Assembly (NCBI RefSeq): GCF_027158205.1
Contig: NZ_JAPVLU010000043.1
Span: 1-64,000 of the forward strand
DNA: 64,000 nucleotides
Source: Streptomyces sp. H39-S7
GTDB lineage: Bacteria > Actinomycetota > Actinomycetes > Streptomycetales > Streptomycetaceae
Reading direction: 5' to 3'
Shown here: positions 26,361 to 34,862 of the stretch, piece by piece
How the letters are laid out: each line of letters opens with the position of its first letter
How positions within the stretch are numbered: position 1 is the first letter of the stretch
Translations under genes and position numbers: made by a program
Notes under the pieces: model-generated
What the model saw: the letters and a program-made list of their open reading frames with translations, nothing else
Database searches by the model: none
What the model was told of the DNA's origin: nothing

Positions 26361-26400
26361 CGAAGGGGGCCGCCCGGCAGTTGCCGGGCGGCCCCCTTCG
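26361..26400. terminator. Bidirectional terminator after clpX
   Basis: 19-bp perfect inverted repeat (26361-26379/26382-26400) with a minimal loop, between convergent clpX and the Pro/Gln-rich protein gene. Confidence 0.9.
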
Positions 26401-26438
26401 TGGTGTGCGGTCGCTGTGCGGTCACCGCACGGACGCGG

Positions 26439-27221
26439 TTACTTCTTGACGCGGATCTCGCTGCGGATCTTGGCCGTGGTGTCCGCCCACTCGGAGGCGG
26501 AGGGGGGCGTGGAGGTGCCGCTGAGATCGATGTTGATGTACATGGAGATCATCACGGTGCTGTCGTCGCCCCAGACGCAGTAGGGCATGGACGAGCCGCC
26601 ACCGGCGCACTTCATCACGGCGCCGTCGAATCCGGCAGGGTGCTGCTCGGTGGCCTCGGAGCCGCTCTTGCTGAGACCGCTCGACAGGATCTTGTCGACC
26701 GCGGCCTTGGGGTCCGTGACGTTGCCCTCGCCGCCGGAGAGGGAGACCGTCGTCTTGTCGGACTTGTACGTTCCCCGCACGCTCGTCGGGTCGGAGATGC
26801 CGGCGTCCGACTTGCCCGTCTCGGGAGTGCCGATGTTCTCCGACGACTTGGTGTACTTGCCGTCGGCGATCTTCTCGGGGAAGGCGATCTTGTAGTCGCC
26901 GCCCCCGCCGCTGGATCCGCCGGAGGCGACGAAGTAGACGCCTCCGGCGATCGCGGCGAGCACCACCACACCGATCACCACACCGACCGTCCTGCCCTTG
27001 CCCCGTGGCGGCTGCTGCGGCGGGTAGCCGGGCTGCTGGCCGTTCCAGCCCTGCTGCGGCTGCTGGGGCTGCTGCGGGTACCCCTGCTGCTGCGGCCAGC
27101 CCTGCTGGGGCTGCTGCGGCGGCTGCTGGGGGTGCCCGCCGTAGCCGGGCTGGGGCTGCGGCTGGCCGTAGGGCTGCTGCGGCTGCTGGCCGTATCCCGG
27201 CGGCGGCTGGTTGTAGCTCAT
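26439..27221 (-). CDS. Pro/Gln/Gly-rich single-pass membrane protein A
   Basis: 260-aa protein. Residues 1-72 are a low-complexity cytosolic tail of Pro, Gln, Gly and Tyr (repeated QQPQQP and GYPQQP patterns). One membrane helix follows (about 77-99, VGVVIGVVVLAAIAGGVYFV), then an extracellular domain of about 160 residues. That domain contains two cysteines (AVMKC and YCVWGDDST) that probably form a disulfide. It is paralogous to the adjacent upstream gene at 27291-28190, with the same MSYNQPPP start, layout and cysteine motifs. GAGGGG RBS. Probable tandem duplication; no known catalytic domain and function unknown. Confidence 0.78.
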   Translation of the reverse strand: MSYNQPPPGYGQQPQQPYGQPQPQPGYGGHPQQPPQQPQQGWPQQQGYPQQPQQPQQGWNGQQPGYPPQQPPRGKGRTVGVVIGVVVLAAIAGGVYFVASGGSSGGGGDYKIAFPEKIADGKYTKSSENIGTPETGKSDAGISDPTSVRGTYKSDKTTVSLSGGEGNVTDPKAAVDKILSSGLSKSGSEATEQHPAGFDGAVMKCAGGGSSMPYCVWGDDSTVMISMYINIDLSGTSTPPSASEWADTTAKIRSEIRVKK

Positions 27222-27290
27222 ATGTGGTGCTTCCCCTCGTGGAACGTACGTCGTGCTGAGTGTCGCCGAGCGACGGTGAGCGGTCCCGGT

Positions 27291-28190
27291 CTACTTGATC
27301 TCGACGCGGGCGTCGTGGCGCACCTTGGCCGTGGTGGTCGCGGTGTCGCTGATGCTGGGTCCGCTGCCGGCGAGCGCGGCGATCGGGTCGACGACCATGA
27401 CCATGGCCATGGTGCTGCGGTCGGCCCAGATGCACAGCGGTACCTCGGCGCTCTTCACCGGCGAGGTGCTGGTGGAGGGTGCCTTGAAACGGACCATCTG
27501 GCACTTCATGACGGCTCCGCCGTCGAGCCCCTCGGGGCTGGCCTTCTCCGGTTTGCCGACGAGTTCGGCGTCCCCGTCCTTCGTGATGTCCTTCGTGCCG
27601 ACGACGAAGAGCGCGTCCACCTGCTGCTCGGGGTTGGCGACCGTGCCCCAGACGCCCCTGAACAGCATCTTCTTCTTGGTGCTGTCCGCGTAACTGCCAC
27701 CCGCGGGCTGCGGGTTGGCGATACCGGGCACGTTCTTCATCTCATTCTTGCTGTCGGTGTCCAGCGGGTCCTTGAGCTGGTAGTCGCCCGCTACGGTCTG
27801 TGGAGCCGTCAGCTTGTACTTCCTGCCGTCGTCGCTGCCGCTGCCGGCCGTGCCCTTGTCGTCCCCGCCGCCCAGGAGCGCGAAGGCGCCCCCGCCGATC
27901 GCGGCGACGACGAGCACGGCGGCGACGATGATCCACGCCGTGTTCTTCTTCCCGGCCGGCGGCTGCGGCGGGTAGCCGCCGAAGCCCTGCTGCGGCTGCT
28001 GTCCGTACGGACCGGGCTGCGGGGGGACCGGCTGCGTCGGGTAGCCGTACCCGGGCTGCTGCTGGGGCTGCTGCCCGTAGCCGCCCGGCTGGGGCTGGCC
28101 GTATCCGCCGGGCTGCTGCGGCTGCTGCTGCCCGTAGGGGTTCGGCTGCCCGCCGTAACCGGGATCCGGCGGCGGTTGGTTGTAGCTCAT
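27291..28190 (-). CDS. Pro/Gln/Gly-rich single-pass membrane protein B
   Basis: 299-aa paralogue of the gene at 26439-27221. A Pro/Gln/Gly/Tyr-rich tail (about 1-83) precedes one membrane helix (about 86-107) and an extracellular domain with GAVMKC and LCIWADRST, the same cysteine pair as in paralogue A. The ATG at 28190 has GAGGGG upstream; the frame is open 12 codons further. The 69-bp gap to paralogue A has no terminator, so they are likely co-transcribed. The tail resembles those of actinobacterial single-pass proteins annotated as DUF-containing or septum/secretion-associated, but no specific role can be assigned. Confidence 0.78.
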   Translation of the reverse strand: MSYNQPPPDPGYGGQPNPYGQQQPQQPGGYGQPQPGGYGQQPQQQPGYGYPTQPVPPQPGPYGQQPQQGFGGYPPQPPAGKKNTAWIIVAAVLVVAAIGGGAFALLGGGDDKGTAGSGSDDGRKYKLTAPQTVAGDYQLKDPLDTDSKNEMKNVPGIANPQPAGGSYADSTKKKMLFRGVWGTVANPEQQVDALFVVGTKDITKDGDAELVGKPEKASPEGLDGGAVMKCQMVRFKAPSTSTSPVKSAEVPLCIWADRSTMAMVMVVDPIAALAGSGPSISDTATTTAKVRHDARVEIK

Positions 28191-28298
28191 CTGACGCGTC
28201 CCCTCCGTAAACGACCGTGCACCCATCCTTCCGGATGTCTTATCCGCTGCTTACGCCAGGCCCGCTACGGCTTCGTAACGAGCGGTGCGGGGCGCCCG

Positions 28299-28304
28299 TA
28301 GAAT
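28299..28304 (+). promoter_or_regulatory. -10 box TAGAAT, leaderless start of valS
   Basis: TAGAAT ends 6 nt before the GTG at 28311; no RBS is present. The mRNA very likely starts at the GTG. Confidence 0.65.
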
Positions 28305-28310
28305 GACCGG

Positions 28311-30941
28311 GTGACCGACAACTCTCAGCGCAGCCCCCATGGCGGGCCGAACAGCACCCCCGAACTGCCGACCGCGTACGTGCCGGCCGAGGTAGAGGGG
28401 AAGCTGTACGAGCGCTGGGTGGAGCGTGGGTACTTCGAGGCCGACGCCAAGAGCGACAAGCCGCCCTACACGATCGTCATCCCGCCGCCGAACGTGACGG
28501 GCAGCCTGCACCTGGGCCACGCCTTCGAGCACACGATCATCGACTCCCTGACCCGCCGCAAGCGGATGCAGGGGTACGAGACGCTGTGGCAGCCCGGCAT
28601 GGACCACGCGGGCATCGCGACGCAGAACGTCGTCGAGCGCGAGCTGGCCAAGGAGGGCAAGTCCCGTCACGACCTGGGCCGCGAGGCGTTCGTCGAGAAG
28701 GTCTGGCAGTGGAAGGAAGAGTCCGGCGGCCAGATCTCCGGCCAGATGCGCCGCCTCGGCGACGGCGTCGACTGGTCGCGTGAGCGCTTCACGATGGACG
28801 AGGGCCTGTCGCAGTCCGTCCAGACCATCTTCAAGAAGCTCTACGACGACGAGCTGATCTACCGCGCCGAGCGCATCATCAACTGGTGCCCGCGCTGTCT
28901 GACCGCCATCTCGGACATCGAGGTGGAGTACCAGGACGACGACGGCGAGCTCGTCTCGATCCGCTACGGCGAGGGCGACAACGCCATCGTCGTCGCCACC
29001 ACCCGCGCCGAGACGATGCTCGGTGACACCGCGGTCGCCGTCCACCCGGACGACGAGCGCTACGCGCACCTGGTCGGCACCGAGATCGAACTGCCGCTCA
29101 CCGGCCGCCGCATCCCGATCGTCGCGGACGAGCACGTGGACCCGGAGTTCGGCACCGGCGCCGTCAAGGTGACCCCGGCGCACGACCCGAACGACTTCGA
29201 GATCGGCCGCCGGCACGACCTGCCGAACCTCAGCGTCATGGACGAGCGGGCGATCATCACCGTCCCCGGCCCCTTCGAGGGCCTGGACCGGCTCGAAGCC
29301 CGCAGCGCCATCGTGGCCGCGCTGCGCGCCGAGGGCCGGATCGTCGCCGAGAAGCGCCCGTACCAGCACTCGGTCGGGCACTGCTCGCGCTGCAAGACGA
29401 CCATCGAGCCGCGGCTGTCGCTGCAGTGGTGGGTCAAGGTCGGCCCGCTGGCCCAGGCCGCGGGCGACGCGGTGCGCGACGGCCGGGTCAAGATCCACCC
29501 CAAGGAGATGGAGTCCCGCTACTTCAGCTGGGTCGACAACCTCCACGACTGGTGCATCTCGCGCCAGCTCTGGTGGGGCCATCGCATCCCGGTCTGGTAC
29601 GGCCCGGCCGGCGAGGTCGTCTGCGTCGGGCCGGACGATCAGGCGCCCACCGGCGAGGGCTGGACGCAGGACACCGACGTGCTCGACACGTGGTTCTCGT
29701 CCGGGCTGTGGCCGTTCTCGACGCTGGGCTGGCCGGAGCGGACCGAGTCGCTGGAGAAGTTCTATCCCAACTCGGTGCTGGTCACCGGGTACGACATCCT
29801 CTTCTTCTGGGTCGCCCGGATGATGATGTTCGGCCTGTACGCGATGGACGGCACACCGCCGTTCCACACCATCGCCCTGCACGGCATGGTCCGCGACCAG
29901 TTCGGCAAGAAGATGTCGAAGTCCTTCGGCAACGCGGTCAATCCGCTGGAGTGGATGGACAAGTACGGCTCCGACGCCGTCCGCTTCACCCTCGCGCGCG
30001 GCGCCAACCCCGGTGTGGACGTGCCGATCGGCGAGGACTGGGTCCAGGCGTCCGGCAAGTTCACCAACAAGATCTGGAACGCGACGCGCTTCGCGCTCAT
30101 GAACGGCGCGACGGTCGAGGGTGAACTCCCGCCCGTCGAGGAGCTGTCGGCCACCGACCGCTGGGTGCTGTCCCGGCTCAACACGGTCGTCGCCGAAGTC
30201 GACGCGCTCTATGAGGACTACCAGTTCTCCAAGCTCTCCGAGGCGCTCTACCACTTCGCGTGGGACGAGGTCTTCGACTGGTACGTCGAGCTGTCGAAGA
30301 CCACCTTCTTCGCGGGCGGCCGCGGCGCCGAGGTCTCCGGCCGGGTGCTCGGCGAGGTCCTGGACGTGCTGCTGCGCCTGCTGCACCCGGTGGTCCCGTT
30401 CGTCACCGAGACGCTGTGGACCACGCTCACCGGTGCCGAGTCGGTCGTCATCGCCGACTGGCCGAAGGACAGCGGCTTCCGGGACGCGGCGGCCGAGAAG
30501 GAGATCGCCGGCGTCCAGCAGGTGGTCACCGAGGTCCGCCGGTTCCGCGCCGACCAGGGCCTGCAGCCGGGCCAGAAGGTCCCCGCGCGGCTCGCCCTGC
30601 CCGGCGGCCTCGCGGCCCACGAGGCGCCCATCCGCCAGCTGCTGCGCCTGCAGCCGGCCGGTGAGGACTTCAGCGCCACCGCGACCCTCCCGGTCGCCGG
30701 CGGCACCGTCGCGCTGGACCTGTCCGGCACCATCGACGTCGAGGCCGAGCGCAAGCGGCTGACCAAGGACATCGGGCTGGCCGAGAAGGAGAAGGCGCAG
30801 GCGCTGGGCAAGCTCGGCAACGAGGCGTTCCTCGCCAAGGCGCCCGACGCCGTCGTGGACAAGATCCGGGTCCGGCTCGCGGCGGCCGAGGCGGACATCG
30901 CCCGCATCACCGCACAGCTGGACGATCTGCCGACGGCCTGA
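28311..30941 (+). CDS. valS: Valyl-tRNA synthetase
   Basis: 876-aa class I aminoacyl-tRNA synthetase charging tRNA-Val. The HIGH-type motif (PPNVTGSLHLGH) is at 59-70 and KMSKS near 534-538. The editing (CP1) domain lies between them, and the C-terminal coiled-coil tRNA-binding arm (AERKRLTKDIGLAEKEKAQALGK, key part EKEKAQALGKLGNEAFL) ends the protein. Length fits the family. GTG start without RBS; a -10 hexamer lies 6 nt upstream. No T-box-like leader is possible because there is no leader. A terminator follows the gene. Confidence 0.97.
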   Translation: MTDNSQRSPHGGPNSTPELPTAYVPAEVEGKLYERWVERGYFEADAKSDKPPYTIVIPPPNVTGSLHLGHAFEHTIIDSLTRRKRMQGYETLWQPGMDHAGIATQNVVERELAKEGKSRHDLGREAFVEKVWQWKEESGGQISGQMRRLGDGVDWSRERFTMDEGLSQSVQTIFKKLYDDELIYRAERIINWCPRCLTAISDIEVEYQDDDGELVSIRYGEGDNAIVVATTRAETMLGDTAVAVHPDDERYAHLVGTEIELPLTGRRIPIVADEHVDPEFGTGAVKVTPAHDPNDFEIGRRHDLPNLSVMDERAIITVPGPFEGLDRLEARSAIVAALRAEGRIVAEKRPYQHSVGHCSRCKTTIEPRLSLQWWVKVGPLAQAAGDAVRDGRVKIHPKEMESRYFSWVDNLHDWCISRQLWWGHRIPVWYGPAGEVVCVGPDDQAPTGEGWTQDTDVLDTWFSSGLWPFSTLGWPERTESLEKFYPNSVLVTGYDILFFWVARMMMFGLYAMDGTPPFHTIALHGMVRDQFGKKMSKSFGNAVNPLEWMDKYGSDAVRFTLARGANPGVDVPIGEDWVQASGKFTNKIWNATRFALMNGATVEGELPPVEELSATDRWVLSRLNTVVAEVDALYEDYQFSKLSEALYHFAWDEVFDWYVELSKTTFFAGGRGAEVSGRVLGEVLDVLLRLLHPVVPFVTETLWTTLTGAESVVIADWPKDSGFRDAAAEKEIAGVQQVVTEVRRFRADQGLQPGQKVPARLALPGGLAAHEAPIRQLLRLQPAGEDFSATATLPVAGGTVALDLSGTIDVEAERKRLTKDIGLAEKEKAQALGKLGNEAFLAKAPDAVVDKIRVRLAAAEADIARITAQLDDLPTA

Positions 30942-30957
30942 TCCGCCGCACGACCCC

Positions 30958-30992
30958 CGCGCCCCCGGAGAACCGCGTTCTCCGGGGGCGCG
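30958..30992 (+). terminator. Terminator after valS
   Basis: Perfect 16-bp stem with a 3-nt loop (CGC), 17 nt after the valS stop. Confidence 0.88.
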
Positions 30993-31040
30993 CGGTCGCC
31001 CGCCCCGCTCACCCGGGCATGGGGACCCGCACCGGCTCCG

Positions 31041-31046
31041 TAGACT
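31041..31046 (+). promoter_or_regulatory. -10 box TAGACT, leaderless start of folC
   Basis: TAGACT ends 7 nt before the GTG at 31054; there is no RBS. Confidence 0.62.
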
Positions 31047-31053
31047 GGGCGGC

Positions 31054-32589
31054 GTGAGCGAGCACCCCCAGAACGACGACGCGGCAGCCGACCTGTTCGA
31101 CGATGCCCCCGACAACGCCTCCGACGACGCCCCCGACGGCGGGCCCGTCCGGGAAGCCGACATGGCGGTGATCGAGGCAGGCAGCCGTACCCTGCGCACG
31201 CCCGTCCCGCTCGCGCCGGACGACGGCGTGCCGGCCCGGCCCAAGGACCCCGAGACCGAGCGCGAGCTGCGGGCGATCGAGGGCGAGCTGACCGGCCGCT
31301 GGCCGGAGACGAAGCTGGAGCCGTCGCTCGACCGGATGACCGCGCTCATGGACATCCTGGGTGAGCCGCAGCGCACCTACCCGGCCATCCACATCACCGG
31401 GACCAACGGCAAGACCAGCACCGCCCGCATGGTCGAGCAGCTGCTGCTCGGCTTCCACCTGCGCACCGGCCGCTACACCAGCCCGCACGTGCAGGCGATG
31501 ACCGAGCGGATCAGCCTGGACGGGCAGCCGATCAGCGCCGAGAAGTTCATCGAGACGTACCGCGACATCCAGCCGTACATCGAGATGACGGACAACGCGC
31601 AGCCGCACCGGCTGTCGTTCTTCGAGGTGATCACCGCGATGGCCTACGCGGCCTTCGCCGACGCCCCCGTCGACGTCGCGGTCGTCGAGGTCGGGATGGG
31701 CGGCAGCTGGGACGCCACCAACGTGATCGACGGCTCGGTCGCCGTCGTCACCCCGATCGCGCTCGACCACACCGACCGGCTCGGGACCACGCCGGGCGAG
31801 ATCGCCGTGGAGAAGTCCGGGATCATCAAGAAGGACGCGACCGTCGTGCTGTCCCAGCAGCCCGCCGACGCCGCGACCGTGCTGCTCAAGCACGCGGTCG
31901 AGGTCGATGCCACGGTGGCCCGCGAGGGCATGGAGTTCGGGGTCGTGCGCCGCGAGGTCGCGGTCGGCGGCCAGCTGGTGACGTTGCGCGGCCTCGGCGG
32001 CGAGTACGAGCAGATCTTCCTGCCGCTGCACGGCGAGCACCAGGCGCAGAACGCCGCGGTCGCGCTGGCGGCCGTCGAGGCGTTCTTCGGCATCGGCTCC
32101 ACCCGGGTCGGCTCGCTGGACATCGACACCATCCGCGGCGCCTTCGCGTCCGTCACCTCGCCGGGCCGGCTGGAGGTCATCCGGCGCAGCCCGACCGTCG
32201 TCCTGGACGCCGCGCACAACCCGGCCGGCGCGCGGGCCGCGGCGGCCGCGGTCAGTGAGGTCTTCGACTTCACCCACCTGGTCGGCGTCGTCGGCCCGAG
32301 TGCCGAGAAGGACGTCCGCGGGCTGCTGGAGGCGTTCGAGCCGGTGCTCTCGGAGGTCGTGGTGACCCGGAACTCGACCAGCCGGGCGATGGACGTGGAC
32401 GAACTCGCGGCGCTGGCCGTCGAGGTCTTCGGCGACGACCGCGTGCAGGTGGAGGCGCGGCTGGACGACGCGATCGAGGCGGCGATCACCCTCGCCGAGG
32501 ACGAGGGCGCGTATGCGGGGGCGGGCGTGCTCGTCACCGGATCGGTGTTCACCGTGGGAGAGGCCCGGCTGCTGCTGGGCCGGAAGTGA
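31054..32589 (+). CDS. folC: Folylpolyglutamate/dihydrofolate synthase
   Basis: 511-aa Mur-ligase-family enzyme that adds glutamate to dihydropteroate or folates. The P-loop ITGTNGKTST is near 112-121. SPHVQAMTERI and a second ATPase segment (VVEVGMGGSWDATNVI, ITPIALDHTDRLG with key PIALDHTD) are present, and VLDAAHNPAGA marks the C-terminal domain. An acidic low-complexity N-terminal extension of about 60 residues is typical of Streptomyces FolC. GTG start, leaderless. The following DUF4233 gene begins 9 nt after the stop, so they form an operon, probably extending to ndk. Confidence 0.95.
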   Translation: MSEHPQNDDAAADLFDDAPDNASDDAPDGGPVREADMAVIEAGSRTLRTPVPLAPDDGVPARPKDPETERELRAIEGELTGRWPETKLEPSLDRMTALMDILGEPQRTYPAIHITGTNGKTSTARMVEQLLLGFHLRTGRYTSPHVQAMTERISLDGQPISAEKFIETYRDIQPYIEMTDNAQPHRLSFFEVITAMAYAAFADAPVDVAVVEVGMGGSWDATNVIDGSVAVVTPIALDHTDRLGTTPGEIAVEKSGIIKKDATVVLSQQPADAATVLLKHAVEVDATVAREGMEFGVVRREVAVGGQLVTLRGLGGEYEQIFLPLHGEHQAQNAAVALAAVEAFFGIGSTRVGSLDIDTIRGAFASVTSPGRLEVIRRSPTVVLDAAHNPAGARAAAAAVSEVFDFTHLVGVVGPSAEKDVRGLLEAFEPVLSEVVVTRNSTSRAMDVDELAALAVEVFGDDRVQVEARLDDAIEAAITLAEDEGAYAGAGVLVTGSVFTVGEARLLLGRK

Positions 32590-32598
32590 GGCGGCACG

Positions 32599-32934
32599 AT
32601 GCGGACCCTGTGCGCGAGCACGTTGATCGGTGAGTTCTTCGTGATCGGCTTCGCCGGCCTCGTCGCGATGAAGCAGGACGACCTGACGGGCGGGACGGTG
32701 TGGGCGCTGTGCGGCGCCGGCATGGTGCTGTGCGTGCTGCTGTGCGGCATGCTGTCGCGCCCCGGCGCCCTGGCGGTCGGCTGGGCGCTGCAGCTCGCCC
32801 TGGTCGTGAGCGGTTACTGGGTCGGGACGATGTACTTCCTCGGCGTGGTCTTCGCGGCCCTGTGGTGGGCCTCCATCCACTTCGGCCGGAAGATCGACGA
32901 GGCCAAGGCGAGGCACTCGGCGCAGGTGGCCTGA
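32599..32934 (+). CDS. DUF4233 membrane protein
   Basis: 111-aa protein with about four hydrophobic helices (MRTLCASTLIGEFFVIGFAGLV near the start; WALCGAGMVLCVLLCGML; VGWALQLALVVSGY; MYFLGVVFAALWWASIHFGRKI). DUF4233 genes lie between folC and ndk throughout actinobacteria; their function is unknown. The short gaps (9 bp before, 50 bp after) suggest shared transcription with folC. Conserved charged residues at the C-terminus (GRKIDEAKARH) probably face the cytosol. Confidence 0.85.
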   Translation: MRTLCASTLIGEFFVIGFAGLVAMKQDDLTGGTVWALCGAGMVLCVLLCGMLSRPGALAVGWALQLALVVSGYWVGTMYFLGVVFAALWWASIHFGRKIDEAKARHSAQVA

Positions 32935-32984
32935 CCACGCCTTGTAATGTCGTCATACCCGTCACCGTCAGTAGGAGCCGTACC

Positions 32985-33398
32985 GTGAGCCAGCGCACCC
33001 TTGTCCTTCTCAAGCCGGACGCCGTCCGCCGCGGCCTGATCGGCGAGATCATCGGCCGGTTCGAGCGCAAGGCCGGCTGGACGATCGGCGCCCTCGAACT
33101 GCGCACGCTCGATCTCGGCACCCTGGAGCAGCACTACGCCGAGCATGTCGGCCGCCCGTTCTACGAGCCGCTGATGGAGTTCATGGCCTCGGGTCCCGCG
33201 GTCGCGCTGGTCGTCGAGGGGGAGCGCGTCATCGAGGGCGTGCGGGCGCTGGCCGGTCCGACCGACCCGATCGAGGCCGCTCCCGGGTCCATCCGTGGGG
33301 ATTTCGGCACCATCGTGCGGGAGAACCTCGTCCACGCCTCGGACTCCCCGGAGTCCGCCGAGCGTGAGATCAAGCTGTTCTTCCCGGGCCTGGTCTGA
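32985..33398 (+). CDS. ndk: Nucleoside diphosphate kinase
   Basis: 137-aa enzyme that transfers the gamma-phosphate between nucleoside triphosphates and diphosphates. N-terminus SQRTLVLLKPDAVRRGLIGEI; phosphohistidine His117 in NLVHASDSPESA. GTG start with AGGAG 7 nt upstream. A TAATGT hexamer at 32945-32950 may be an internal -10. The frame is open far upstream (to 32700), but that would overlap the DUF4233 gene. A terminator lies 98 nt after the stop. Confidence 0.96.
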   Translation: MSQRTLVLLKPDAVRRGLIGEIIGRFERKAGWTIGALELRTLDLGTLEQHYAEHVGRPFYEPLMEFMASGPAVALVVEGERVIEGVRALAGPTDPIEAAPGSIRGDFGTIVRENLVHASDSPESAEREIKLFFPGLV

Positions 33399-33495
33399 AC
33401 CATCAGCCGGCCTTCCCGCTTCCGGGTGTACGCGTCCTTCGACGGTACCCCCTGTGACCTGCGGTTCAGGCGTTCCGGCTGACGTCCAATCAGCT

Positions 33496-33527
33496 CAGAG
33501 GCGACCGGCCAGATCCGGTCGCCTCTG
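33496..33527 (+). terminator. Terminator after ndk
   Basis: Perfect 13-bp stem (33496-33508/33515-33527) with a 6-nt loop, in the 298-bp ndk-mreB gap. Confidence 0.85.
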
Positions 33528-33650
33528 GCATATGCAACCCTTTATGGGGAACCAATTCCTCCGACACGTCGTCACCATTACCAGCGGACGCTGTGTGTTC
33601 TGATGACAATGACGTCGGAACCCCGGACCTCGTGCCCTGTGGGGCGCGAC

Positions 33651-33656
33651 TACGAT
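33651..33656 (+). promoter_or_regulatory. Candidate mreB -10 box TACGAT
   Basis: TACGAT 40 nt before the chosen mreB start; consistent with a sigma-HrdB-type -10. No convincing -35 was seen. Confidence 0.4.
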
Positions 33657-33696
33657 GGAATCTCCGCTCAAGCTCGGGAAGGCCAGACGTATCCAC

Positions 33697-34734
33697 ATGG
33701 CGAACAACATGTCGTTCATCGGCCGTGACATGGCTGTCGACCTCGGGACTGCCAATACGCTGGTGTACGTCAGGGGTCGCGGGATCGTCCTCAACGAGCC
33801 GTCCGTCGTCGCCATCAACACGAACACCGGCGGCATCCTGGCGGTTGGCGCCGAGGCCAAGAAGATGATCGGCCGCACTCCGGGAAACATCGTCGCGGTC
33901 CGCCCGCTGAAGGACGGCGTCATCGCCGACTTCGAGATCACCGAGCGGATGCTGCGGTACTTCATCCTCAAGGTCCACAAGCGTCGTTACCTGGCTCGCC
34001 CCCGCGTCGTCGTCTGCGTGCCCTCCGGTATCACCGGGGTCGAGCGACGCGCCGTCATCGAGGCCACCACCCAGGCCGGGGCCCGCCAGGTGCACATCAT
34101 CGAGGAGCCGATGGCCGCCGCGATCGGCGCCGGGCTCCCGGTCCACGAGGCCACCGGCAACATGGTGGTCGACATCGGCGGCGGCACCACCGAGGTCGCC
34201 GTGATCTCGCTGGGCGGCATCGTCACCGCGCAGTCCATCAGGGTCGCGGGTGACGAGCTGGACAGTTCGATCATCCAGCACATCAAGAAGGAGTACAGCC
34301 TCCTGCTCGGCGAACGCAGCGCGGAGCAGATCAAGCTCACCATCGGGTCGGCCTTCGACCCGAAGCTGGAGAAGGACGAGCACACCGAGATCCGGGGCCG
34401 CGACCTGGTCAGCGGCCTGCCCAAGACGGTGGTGATCTCGGCCGCCGAGGTCCGCAAGGCCATCGAGGAGCCGGTCAACGCGATCGTCGACGCGGTCAAG
34501 ACGACGCTCGACAAGTGCCCGCCCGAGCTCTCCGGCGACATCATGGACCGCGGCATCGTGCTGGCCGGCGGCGGAGCGATGCTCCGTGGGCTGGACGAGC
34601 GGCTGCGGCACGAGACCGGAATGCCGATCCACATCGCCGAATCCCCGCTGGACTGCGTGGCGCTCGGCGCCGGCAAGTGCGTCGAGGAGTTCGAGGCGTT
34701 GCAGCAGGTTCTGGACGCCCAGCCGCGTAGATGA
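33697..34734 (+). CDS. mreB: Rod-shape protein MreB, actin-like
   Basis: 345-aa bacterial actin homologue that polymerizes on the membrane. ATP-binding motifs: GRDMAVDLGTANTLVYVRG (phosphate 1), MVVDIGGGTTEVAVISLGG (phosphate 2) and the adenosine motif GIVLAGGGAMLRGL. The start is uncertain: ATG at 33697 (MANNMSF) or 33709 (MSFIG); GGGAAGG is 14 nt before the first. The frame is also open to 33655. In Streptomyces, which grows from tips using DivIVA, MreB acts mainly in spore-wall synthesis and stress resistance rather than rod shape. First gene of mreB-mreC-mreD-PBP2-rodA. Confidence 0.97.
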   Translation: MANNMSFIGRDMAVDLGTANTLVYVRGRGIVLNEPSVVAINTNTGGILAVGAEAKKMIGRTPGNIVAVRPLKDGVIADFEITERMLRYFILKVHKRRYLARPRVVVCVPSGITGVERRAVIEATTQAGARQVHIIEEPMAAAIGAGLPVHEATGNMVVDIGGGTTEVAVISLGGIVTAQSIRVAGDELDSSIIQHIKKEYSLLLGERSAEQIKLTIGSAFDPKLEKDEHTEIRGRDLVSGLPKTVVISAAEVRKAIEEPVNAIVDAVKTTLDKCPPELSGDIMDRGIVLAGGGAMLRGLDERLRHETGMPIHIAESPLDCVALGAGKCVEEFEALQQVLDAQPRR

Positions 34735-34744
34735 GTACGCACGT

Positions 34745-34780
34745 TCCCGCGTGTGGGTGACTGCCCGCCCGCACGCGGGA
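34745..34780 (+). terminator. Hairpin between mreB and mreC
   Basis: 13-bp stem with one G-U pair and a 10-nt loop, 11 nt after the mreB stop. Probably a partial terminator giving excess mreB transcript over the distal genes. Confidence 0.65.
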
Positions 34781-34862
34781 TCGTTCTCACTGCGTCACAC
34801 ACTTCGACCGGCCGGGGACCGCAGCCGACCGGTCCGTTCGAGGAAGGCACGGACTGGCGCCC

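Noticed and set aside
28251..31376. 1041-aa antisense ORF opposite valS
   Set aside because: Shadow of a GC-rich gene: Arg/Val/Gly-rich, no family resemblance, and valS is certain on the other strand.
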